A stretch of DNA of 6,750 nucleotides, taken from assembly GCA_028694565.1 (NCBI GenBank), contig JAQVKR010000153.1, positions 1 to 6,750 on the forward strand. The letters run 5' to 3'. This document shows positions 1 through 5,316 of the stretch, one piece after another (the stretch's first letter is position 1; the number at the start of each line of letters is the position of its first letter). Source of the stretch: Gammaproteobacteria bacterium. Its GTDB lineage: Bacteria; Pseudomonadota; Gammaproteobacteria; DSM-26407. The notes below the pieces were generated by a model. It saw only the letters and a list, made by a program, of their open reading frames with translations. It was not told where the DNA came from and did not search any database. Position numbers and translations under genes: made by a program.

Positions 1-987
1 CTGGCCGCTGCCGTGGACGGCTCGCGCTCGGTGCTGCCCCTGGGGCCGGGGGATGTCTGGCTCGACTGCCTGCCCCTGTTCCATGTGGGCGGGGCGTCCA
101 TCCTCCTGCGCGCCGCGGCGGCGGGAGCCGCCGTGGTGCTGCACCAGCGCTTCGCGCCGGAGGCGGTGCTGGCCGACCTTGCGGCCCGGGCCGTGACCCA
201 TCTCTCGCTGGTGCCGGCCATGCTGGCGCGGTTGCTGGAGGCGACCGGCGCGGCGCCGCCCGGGGGGTTGCGCCACGTGCTGATGGGCGGGGCCGCGCTC
301 CCCGGTCCGCTGGCCGAGCGGGCGCTGGCGGCCGGCTGGCCGCTCTGTGCCAGCTACGGCATGACCGAGGCGGGCTCGCAGGTGGCCACCCGCTGTGGCC
401 TCCGTCCGGGCTGGCGGAGCGGGGACGTGGGATCGCCCCTGCCCGGGATGGAGGTGGCGATAGTGCCCGAGCCGGGCGTGGCGGCCGCGACCGGCGTGGG
501 CCGGATCCGGGTGCGCGGTCCGGCCGTGATGGGAGGCTATGCCGCGGCCGGGCGGCCCACCGGCGCGGGAATCGAGGCGGGCTGGTTCGTCACCGGCGAC
601 CTGGGAAGCCTCGCGCCCGACGGTTCGCTCACGGTGCTGGGCCGGGCCGACGAGGTGGTGGTGACCGGCGGGGAGAATGTCCATCCGGCGCAGGTGGAGG
701 CGGCCCTGTCGGGCTGCCCCGGGGTCGTGGAGGCGGGGGTCGCCGCGCTGGACGATCCGGTCTGGGGCGCGCGGCTGGTGGCCTTTTTCACCGGCGAGGC
801 GGCTCCCGGGGCGGTGCTGGCGTGGGCCCGCGCCGGGCTCCCCCCGCCGTGGCGGCCACGGGCGGTCCATCGCCTCGTGGCGCTGCCGCGCAATGCGGCC
901 GGCAAGCTCGATCGGGCGGCGCTGCGGGCCCGGGCGGAGCGGCTGGCGGGGGCTAGCGCCCCGCGGCCGACTTCTGGAAATCCATGA
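1..987 (+). CDS. menE: o-succinylbenzoate--CoA ligase (MenE), 5'-truncated by window edge
   Basis: This is an AMP-forming acyl-CoA ligase that activates o-succinylbenzoate with ATP and CoA in menaquinone synthesis; it should be cytoplasmic. The frame is open from base 1, so the true start lies upstream. 328 residues are visible, and roughly the first 130-160 of a usual 450-490 are missing. Numbering from base 1, an LPLFHVGG segment lies near residues 24-31, the YGMTE adenylate-forming motif at 119-123, the TGD motif at 198-200, and the hinge/A8 region GRADEVVVTGGENVHP at about 214-229. The C-terminal A10 motif PRNAAGKLDR carries the conserved lysine at about 302. The ATP-binding P-loop would be upstream, outside the window. 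Assignment to MenE rather than another acyl-CoA ligase rests on the compact C-terminus, the PRNAAGKLDR ending and a menC gene in the same window. The 3' end overlaps a convergent lipoprotein gene by 35 bp. Confidence 0.85.
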   Translation: MAAAVDGSRSVLPLGPGDVWLDCLPLFHVGGASILLRAAAAGAAVVLHQRFAPEAVLADLAARAVTHLSLVPAMLARLLEATGAAPPGGLRHVLMGGAALPGPLAERALAAGWPLCASYGMTEAGSQVATRCGLRPGWRSGDVGSPLPGMEVAIVPEPGVAAATGVGRIRVRGPAVMGGYAAAGRPTGAGIEAGWFVTGDLGSLAPDGSLTVLGRADEVVVTGGENVHPAQVEAALSGCPGVVEAGVAALDDPVWGARLVAFFTGEAAPGAVLAWARAGLPPPWRPRAVHRLVALPRNAAGKLDRAALRARAERLAGASAPRPTSGNP

Positions 988-1240
988 CCTTCAGCGTGCC
1001 GTTGAAGAACTGCACGCGGATCTCGGCGTCCTTGCCGCGCCACACCGCGGAGGTGCCGGACAGGCCGCCGAGATTGAGGCTGGAGGACTCGGTGGGTTCG
1101 CCGAGCAGGGCGTAGACCTGCTGTTCGCTCATCCCGGCTTCCAGCTTGCTGAAGTTCTCCTGGGTCACCTTCGAGCAGGCGGCCAGCAGCCCGGCCAGCA
1201 GCAGGGCGGTGATCAGGGTGCGGATGGTGGACAGGCTCAT
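953..1240 (-). CDS. small outer-membrane lipoprotein, SmpA/OmlA (DUF3862)-like
   Basis: This 95-residue predicted lipoprotein begins with a short signal peptide (hydrophobic residues about 9-21) and a lipobox L19-A20-A21-C22, so Cys22 would be lipidated. Ser at +2 rather than Asp favours the outer membrane. Residues about 27-92 resemble the small SmpA/OmlA/BamE-type fold: the segment GMSEQQVYALLGEPTE is the typical 'GM(s/t)xxqVxxllGxP' signature. The family includes BamE, but this copy looks like a DUF3862-type relative rather than BamE itself, and its function is unknown. The ATG at 1240 has AAGGA six bases upstream on the minus strand. It lies 69 bp downstream of the hydrolase gene on the same strand, so co-transcription is likely. 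Its stop codon (TAG, 953-955) lies inside the convergent menE gene. Confidence 0.85.
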   Translation of the reverse strand: MSLSTIRTLITALLLAGLLAACSKVTQENFSKLEAGMSEQQVYALLGEPTESSSLNLGGLSGTSAVWRGKDAEIRVQFFNGTLKVMDFQKSAAGR

Positions 1241-1309
1241 GGGCGTTCCTTGTGCGGATTGGGATTCAGACGAAAGTCTCGGCGGGTTCGTGCATTTCCT
1301 CGCGGGCGC

Positions 1310-1966
1310 TCAGGCCAGGGCGCGGCGCAGGAAGTCCAGGGTGACCTGCCAGCCGTCCTCGGCGGCGGCGGCATCGAAGCGGGCGCTGCGCGGGTTCACG
1401 AATCCGTGGCCGGCCGCGTAGCTCTTCACTTCCAGCGGCTTGCCGGCCTCGCTCATCAGGGCGCCGAAGCGCTCCATCTTCTCCGGCCAGGTCCGCTCCT
1501 GCTCGGCGAACACGGCCAGCACCGGGCCGTTCAGGCTGCGCAGGGACTCCAGGTCGTTGATGAGCCGGCAGTAGAACAGCACCGCGGCATCCACCGTCTC
1601 CGGATCCAGGATCGCCGCCTGCAGGGCCTGGTGTCCGCCCAGCGACCAGCCCAGGACCGCCACCCGCGGGCTGTCGGCCTTCAGCCGGGCCAGGGCGGTC
1701 ATCAGCTTGCGATCCGTCACCTCCTGGTCCAGGTTGCGCATCATCTCGCCGGCTTCCTGGGCGTCGGTGGCGTTCTCGCCGTCGTAGAGGTCCACGATCA
1801 TCGCCCGGTAGCCGGCCCCGGCGAGGCGCTCGGCCCAGTCCCGGTTGTAATCGAGCACGCCCCACCAGTCATGCAGGATCATGACGGCGGCCCTGGCATC
1901 CTCCGGACCGGCCATCTCGACGTTGAACGGGATGCCGTTGTCGGTGGTCAAGGTCATGGCTTTCAT
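1310..1966 (-). CDS. dienelactone hydrolase family protein (alpha/beta hydrolase)
   Basis: This 218-residue protein has the length and layout of the dienelactone hydrolase family, cytoplasmic alpha/beta hydrolases acting on ester or lactone bonds. The nucleophile elbow GWSLGG places Ser108 where classical family members have Cys (GxCxGG). The catalytic His is in AAGHGFVNP (His187). Near the N-terminus LHDWWGV (residues 31-37) replaces the usual HEWWGL, giving Asp33 for Glu. The usual acid region 'FGEKD' reads FAEQE (153-157), with Glu157 where Asp is expected. The true substrate is unknown. The start at 1966 was chosen because GGAAGGA lies ten bases upstream on the minus strand (1977-1983) and the homologous domain begins here; a second ATG lies three codons downstream at 1957. 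The frame stays open far upstream, but that extension has no recognisable protein sequence. Probably in an operon with the downstream lipoprotein gene. Confidence 0.88.
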   Translation of the reverse strand: MKAMTLTTDNGIPFNVEMAGPEDARAAVMILHDWWGVLDYNRDWAERLAGAGYRAMIVDLYDGENATDAQEAGEMMRNLDQEVTDRKLMTALARLKADSPRVAVLGWSLGGHQALQAAILDPETVDAAVLFYCRLINDLESLRSLNGPVLAVFAEQERTWPEKMERFGALMSEAGKPLEVKSYAAGHGFVNPRSARFDAAAAEDGWQVTLDFLRRALA

Positions 1967-2227
1967 CAGGCGAAGATCCTTCCCATGGCTCCATACCGGC
2001 GACGGGCGACAGTATCGCACAAGGTCACGGAAAGGAAATACCGCCCCCCCCCGGCCCCGCCGCTGAACGGCGGGCCGCGGGAGAAAGCGCGGCCGGGGCG
2101 CGCGGTTGCGGGCGGCGCCCTTCCCCGCCCGCGCCGCTGCGCCTATCATCCGGGGAAAGCGGTGGGCAGGCGGCGTCGCCGGGCCCGCCCATTCGGCGGC
2201 GGCGGTACAACGGGAGGCGAGCAAGGA
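1967..2227. other. divergent intergenic region with C9 tract and GC-rich hairpins
   Basis: This 261-bp stretch separates the start of the hydrolase gene (- strand) from the start of the reductase-like gene (+ strand), so it must hold both promoters. It contains a run of nine C (2044-2052), then an inverted repeat CCCGCCG/CGGCGGG (2056-2062 and 2068-2074, 5-nt loop), then a second one, CCGCG/CGCGG (2075-2079 and 2088-2092). A TATCAT hexamer at 2144-2149 could be a -10 element for the + strand gene, but no convincing -35 is visible. No gene could be supported here. Confidence 0.6.
2056..2092. repeat. two tandem GC-rich inverted repeats
   Basis: A 7-bp stem (2056-2062 with 2068-2074, loop CTGAA) is followed directly by a 5-bp stem (2075-2079 with 2088-2092, 8-nt loop). 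There is no T tract on either side, so neither looks like a classical intrinsic terminator. Position between divergent genes would also fit a regulatory or mRNA-leader structure. Confidence 0.4.
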
Positions 2228-2995
2228 ATGAACAGGCCGGTAGTCCTGGTGGGAGTCGGCGAGATGGGCGGCGTCTTCGCCCGGGGTTTCCTGCGCGCCG
2301 GTCACCCGGTCTTCCCCGTCACCCGCGCCATGGATCTGAATGCCGCGGCCATGGCGGTCCAGGATCCGGTGCTGGTGCTGGTGGCGGTGGCCGAGGCGGA
2401 TCTCCACCCGGTGCTCGCCGGGCTGCCCGAGGCCTGGCGCGACAGGCTTGCGCTGCTGCAGAACGAGCTCCTGCCGCGGGACTGGCGGCGCCACGGGCTG
2501 GAGCATCCCACCGTCATATCGGTCTGGTTCGAGAAGAAGCGGGGCCGGGAAGCCAAGGTGATTCTCCCCTCCCCCGCCCAGGGTCCGGGGGCCGGGCTGC
2601 TGGTCACGGCGCTGGAGCGGCTGGACATCCCCGCCCGGGTGCTGGACGGCGAGGCCGAGCTGCTCGAGGAACTGGTGCTGAAGAACCTCTACATCCTCGT
2701 TTCCAACATCTGCGGCCTTGCCGTGGGCGGAACGGTGGGGGCGCTGTGGCAGGCGCACCGGGGGCTGGCGCTGGAGGTGGCCGCCGACGTGCTGGCGCTG
2801 CAGGAGCACCTCACCGGCCAGGGGCTCGACCATGAGCGGCTGGTGGCGGGGCTGGCCGCGGCCTTCGCCGCCGATGCCGCGCACCAGTGCCAGGGCCGCA
2901 GCGCGCCGCAGCGCCTGCAGCGCGCCCTGGAGCAGGCGGATGCCGCCGGGCTCGCTGTGCCCGCGCTGCGCCGGATCCGGGCGCAGACCGCCTGA
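2228..2995 (+). CDS. ketopantoate reductase-like NAD(P)-binding protein, likely lacking the catalytic Glu
   Basis: This 255-residue protein is shorter than typical PanE (about 290-310). It begins with a Rossmann beta strand and dinucleotide motif VGVGEMG (GxGxMG at residues 9-14). Later, the segment LVLKNLYILVSN (150-160) resembles the PanE helix that carries the catalytic lysine ('W.KL..N'), suggesting Lys152 and Asn160 as counterparts. The C-terminal stretch ending AGLAVPALRRI (about 240-250) matches the PanE 'HGIxVPxxxxL' end. The upstream 'TEID' element holding the catalytic Glu is replaced by SAPQ (225-228), with no acidic residue between Asp216 and Glu235. It may therefore be a family member with another activity, or one that only binds nucleotide. 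The ATG at 2228 has GGAGG ten bases upstream (2213-2217) and AAGGA directly adjacent. Family assignment is moderate; pantoate synthesis should not be assumed. Confidence 0.7.
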   Translation: MNRPVVLVGVGEMGGVFARGFLRAGHPVFPVTRAMDLNAAAMAVQDPVLVLVAVAEADLHPVLAGLPEAWRDRLALLQNELLPRDWRRHGLEHPTVISVWFEKKRGREAKVILPSPAQGPGAGLLVTALERLDIPARVLDGEAELLEELVLKNLYILVSNICGLAVGGTVGALWQAHRGLALEVAADVLALQEHLTGQGLDHERLVAGLAAAFAADAAHQCQGRSAPQRLQRALEQADAAGLAVPALRRIRAQTA

Positions 2996-3007
2996 CCCGG
3001 GGCTGCC

Positions 3008-3037
3008 GGCGCCTGGGCGGGCGGCGCCTGGGCGGGC
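3008..3037. repeat. perfect 15-bp tandem duplication
   Basis: The unit GGCGCCTGGGCGGGC occurs twice back to back (3008-3022 and 3023-3037) in the 95-bp gap between the reductase-like gene and hslO. It ends 12 bp before the TG of the putative hslO extended -10 element. Confidence 0.85.
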
Positions 3038-3049
3038 GGCGGATGAGGC

Positions 3050-3058
3050 TGGTATCAT
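3050..3058 (+). promoter_or_regulatory. candidate extended -10 promoter of hslO
   Basis: TGGTATCAT matches the extended -10 pattern TGnTATAAT with one change in the hexamer (TATCAT, 3053-3058). It would start transcription near 3065, giving a leader of about 25 nt before the hslO ATG. The expected -35 position falls in the GC-rich duplication and shows no recognisable hexamer, which fits an extended -10 promoter. Prediction by eye only. Confidence 0.45.
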
Positions 3059-3090
3059 CCGCGCTCCCGCGATCACCGGAATCAACCGCC

Positions 3091-3960
3091 ATGAACGAGA
3101 GCGACAGCCGCCAGCGTTTCCTGCTCGAACGCACCCGGGTCCGGGGCGAACTGGTGAGCCTGGACGCCACCCTGCGCGCGGTCCTGGAGCGCCACCCCTA
3201 CCCGCCCGCCGTGGCCGGCCTGCTCGGCGAGGCCCTGGCGGCCGCGGCGCTGCTGGCCTCGACCATCAAGTTCGAGGGGGCTTTGACCCTCCAGGTGCAG
3301 GGCGGCGCCCCGGTGAGCCTGCTGCTGGCCCAGTGCACCAGTCAGGGCGGGCTGCGGGGGCTGGCCCGCTGGCATGGCGAGGCGCCCGCCGAACTGCCGC
3401 CCCGCTGGCTGGGCGATGCGACCCTGACCCTGACCATCGATCAGCCCCGGACCGGCGAGCGCTACCAGGGCATCGTGGCGGTTGCGGGCGGCGATCTCTC
3501 CGCGGCGCTGGAGAGCTACTTCCGGCAGTCGGAGCAGCTCCCCACCCGCGTCTGGCTCGCCGGCAACGAGTCGCGCGCCGCGGGGCTGCTGTTGCAGCGC
3601 CTCCCGGGCACGGAAGAGGATGCCGACGCCTGGGATCGGGCCGCGCGGCTGGCGGAAACGCTCACCCGCGGCGAGCTGCTGGAGCTGCCGGGCTCGGAGG
3701 TCCGCCGCCGGCTGTTCCACGAGGAGGACGTGCGGGTGTTCGAGCCCGGGCCGGTCAGCTTCCGCTGCGGCTGCTCCCGGGAGCGGGTGGCTGAAACCCT
3801 GGCCTCCCTCGGCCGGGAGGAGTTGCGCTCCATCCTCGCCGAGACGGGACGGGTAGAGGTCCACTGCGAGTTCTGCAACCACGGCTACCACTTCGACGCC
3901 GTGGACGTGGAGGCCCTGTTCAGCGGAATCCAGGTCGAGGCGCCGACGACGAAACAGTAG
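3091..3960 (+). CDS. hslO: Hsp33 redox-regulated molecular chaperone
   Basis: This 289-residue protein matches the usual Hsp33 length (about 290). Hsp33 is a cytoplasmic holdase that is inactive when reduced and zinc-bound. It becomes active under oxidative plus unfolding stress, when its four cysteines form disulfides. These cysteines are all present here: Cys226 and Cys228 in FRCGCSRE, and Cys259 and Cys262 in VHCEFCNHGY. The arrangement is CxC-x30-CxxC, as in the family. The N-terminal domain contains the expected core (ALLASTIKFEGALTLQVQG, residues about 53-71, and SYFRQSEQLPT, 142-152). The ATG at 3091 was chosen because the protein aligns from here with known Hsp33 N-termini; the Shine-Dalgarno sequence is weak. 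A possible extended -10 promoter at 3050-3058 suggests transcription independent of the reductase-like gene 95 bp upstream. Confidence 0.97.
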   Translation: MNESDSRQRFLLERTRVRGELVSLDATLRAVLERHPYPPAVAGLLGEALAAAALLASTIKFEGALTLQVQGGAPVSLLLAQCTSQGGLRGLARWHGEAPAELPPRWLGDATLTLTIDQPRTGERYQGIVAVAGGDLSAALESYFRQSEQLPTRVWLAGNESRAAGLLLQRLPGTEEDADAWDRAARLAETLTRGELLELPGSEVRRRLFHEEDVRVFEPGPVSFRCGCSRERVAETLASLGREELRSILAETGRVEVHCEFCNHGYHFDAVDVEALFSGIQVEAPTTKQ

Positions 3961-4030
3961 CCAATTTCGTTGAAAAGACGGCTTTATGTCCTGATTTGCT
4001 TCGAACTCCAGGATATTTTCGAGTCAGGGA
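3961..4030. other. AT-rich intergenic island after hslO
   Basis: Thirty of these 70 bases are G or C (43%), against about 70% on either side. The stretch contains an imperfect inverted repeat TCCTG...CAGGA (3989-3993 and 4009-4013) with the palindrome TTCGAA inside its loop. No gene is supported. It lies between two convergent genes and could be a remnant of a dispersed repeat or mobile element, or simply a low-GC termination region. Confidence 0.5.
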
Positions 4031-4031
4031 C

Positions 4032-4058
4032 GGTCTCCGGTGCAGTCGCCGCGAGACC
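4032..4058. terminator. candidate hairpin between convergent genes
   Basis: GGTCTC (4032-4037) pairs with GAGACC (4053-4058), and the inner CGGTG (4038-4042) pairs with CGCCG (4047-4051) through one G-U pair on the + strand. This gives about 11 bp with a single bulged C at 4052 and a 4-nt loop. It starts three bases after the stop of the - strand glycosyltransferase-like gene and lies 71 bp after hslO. No T tract follows on either strand, so it is not a canonical intrinsic terminator. Confidence 0.35.
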
Positions 4059-4061
4059 CGC

Positions 4062-5132
4062 TCATAGCCACTCCAGAAGAATCGCCGCGGCCTCGTCGGC
4101 GCCGGTGGGATCGGGCCGGCCGGGCGCCGGCCGGGCCCACAGGGCTTCCAGCGCGGCGTCCAGCCCGCCGTCCGCCAGGGCCGCCCGCGGGATCTCCAGG
4201 CCGCGGCCGTGCGCCGCCAGCCAGGCCACCAGCTCCGGCTGCTCGGGCCAGCCGTCCCGGTCCGCGTAGAGCACCGGAACGCCGGCACAGGCGGCCTCCA
4301 CGAAGATGCCGTAGCCGGGCTTGGTCACCAGGGCGTCGCAACTCGCCAGCAGATCGTTGAACGGCAGGCCGATGCGCTCCTGGGCCAGTCCCGCCGGCTG
4401 GGCATCGAGCCATGCCGCCGGGGCCACCCAGCGGACGCCGGGCGGCCGCGGCCAGCGCCGCAGCGGCAGGGCGCCGGGCGTGCCGCCCAGGTTGACCAGG
4501 ACCCAGCGCTCGCCCGGATCCAGGCCCAGGCGGCAGCAGGCCTCCGCCTTGCGGTTGCCGCCGCCGGCCGCGATGGGGCCCACGCGCCGGCGGCGGGGGA
4601 GATCCGCCATCGGCATGCTCGGGGTCGGCTGGATGAAGCACGCCGCGCCCCGGTAGGCATGGCGCAGCTGCGCCTCCACCACGTCGGCGCCGGGCCGGCC
4701 GCGGCAGTAGTGGGCGTAGATGTCCGCCCAGTTGAGGGAGCAGAGCGCTAAGGCGGGCACGCCGGCGTGAGCCGCCGCGGCCAGCGGCAGGTGTCCCACG
4801 TTGCTGAGCACCAGATCCGGACCCAGCGCGGCCAGGCGGGCCGCCTCGCGCTTCACGCCGACCATCCAGTCGCGATGCAGGTTCCGGTAGGCGGCGGCGC
4901 TGGCCTCCACGTCCACCGCCAGGGCCGAGCGCATGGCCATGCCGGGATCCGCGGCGCCGGGCTGGAGCTCGAATGGCTCCGGCAGGCGCTGGCGGAGCAT
5001 GGCGGCCGGCAAACTGCTCCAGACGGTGAGCCGCAGAGTCGGCAGTCGCGCGCGCAGGGCGTGGAGGATCGGCGCGGTCTGGGCCAGGTGGCCGTAGCCG
5101 TGGGCGGTGATGCAGGCCAGGAGGTGGGGCAT
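4062..5132 (-). CDS. GT-B glycosyltransferase-like protein
   Basis: This 356-residue protein resembles GT-B fold glycosyltransferases, especially the group related to the N-terminal half of plant L-arabinokinase. The N-terminal motif ITAHGYGH (8-15) is the family's 'HGxGH' loop. The middle segment VDVEASAAAYRNLHRDW (73-89) followed by PDLVLSNVGHLPLAAAAHAGVP matches the acceptor-side domain. In the C-terminal half, VLVNLGGTPG (221-230) begins the second Rossmann domain. DALVTKPGYGIFVEAACAGVPVL (276-298) is the expected donor-binding segment with a conserved Gly-Glu pair. There is no signal peptide or membrane segment. Donor and acceptor sugars cannot be deduced. The ATG at 5132 was preferred over a TTG four codons upstream (5144); its Shine-Dalgarno is weak (GCGGA, five bases upstream). 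It lies 172 bp downstream of menC on the same strand, behind two tandem arrays. Confidence 0.75.
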   Translation of the reverse strand: MPHLLACITAHGYGHLAQTAPILHALRARLPTLRLTVWSSLPAAMLRQRLPEPFELQPGAADPGMAMRSALAVDVEASAAAYRNLHRDWMVGVKREAARLAALGPDLVLSNVGHLPLAAAAHAGVPALALCSLNWADIYAHYCRGRPGADVVEAQLRHAYRGAACFIQPTPSMPMADLPRRRRVGPIAAGGGNRKAEACCRLGLDPGERWVLVNLGGTPGALPLRRWPRPPGVRWVAPAAWLDAQPAGLAQERIGLPFNDLLASCDALVTKPGYGIFVEAACAGVPVLYADRDGWPEQPELVAWLAAHGRGLEIPRAALADGGLDAALEALWARPAPGRPDPTGADEAAAILLEWL

Positions 5133-5182
5133 TGAATTCCGCAACGGATCGCTGGTGGTTCTTGATGGCCTGTAGTCTAAAG

Positions 5183-5210
5183 CCGTTTTCCGTTTTCCGT
5201 TTTCCGTTTT
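5183..5210. repeat. tandem array, 4 x 7-bp CCGTTTT
   Basis: Four perfect head-to-tail copies of CCGTTTT (AAAACGG on the - strand) lie 51-78 bp upstream of the glycosyltransferase-like start. They directly abut the 8-bp array at 5213, and the junction forms the palindrome TTCCGGAA (5209-5216). The repeat puts phased A-tracts into the leader or promoter region of the downstream gene. Confidence 0.95.
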
Positions 5211-5212
5211 CC

Positions 5213-5316
5213 GGAATCACGGAATCACGGAATCACGGAATCACGGAATCACGGAATCACGGAATCACGGAATCACGGAATCACGGAATCACGGAATCAC
5301 GGAATCACGGAATCGC
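5213..5316. repeat. tandem array, 12 perfect x 8-bp GGAATCAC plus one degenerate copy
   Basis: Twelve perfect copies of GGAATCAC run from 5213 to 5308, followed by a thirteenth with one mismatch (GGAATCGC, 5309-5316) that lies in menC coding sequence. The unit length is not a multiple of three, so each strand cycles through all frames. The + strand is open in every frame and encodes an eight-residue period (GITESRNH). The - strand (GTGATTCC) has a TGA in every frame within 24 bp. Perfect short units like this are prone to slipped-strand copy-number change. Confidence 0.97.

Noticed and set aside
2106..2149. sigma70 promoter for the reductase-like gene using TTGCGG and TATCAT
   Set aside because: The spacer is 32 bp, far from 16-18, so only the -10-like hexamer is mentioned, at low weight.
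677..2227. Long + strand frame running into the reductase-like gene (772 codons in total)
   Set aside because: It is out of frame with menE and antisense to the lipoprotein and hydrolase genes, with Arg/Gly/Gln-rich low-complexity translation. Only the part from 2228 is coding.
1967..3085. Long upstream open extension of the hydrolase frame on the - strand (591 codons in total)
   Set aside because: It runs antisense through the reductase-like gene and shows no recognisable protein sequence. The hydrolase domain begins at the ATG at 1966 with a Shine-Dalgarno sequence.
3068..3090. GGAATCA upstream of hslO as another copy of the octamer repeat
   Set aside because: A single seven-base match without tandem neighbours is expected by chance.
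2811..3170. - strand frame antisense to the reductase-like gene end and hslO start
   Set aside because: Arg/Pro-rich shadow translation without domain or ribosome binding site; both sense genes are well supported.
5183..5316. CRISPR array
   Set aside because: Units are 7 and 8 bp and directly adjacent, with no spacers, so these are simple tandem repeats.
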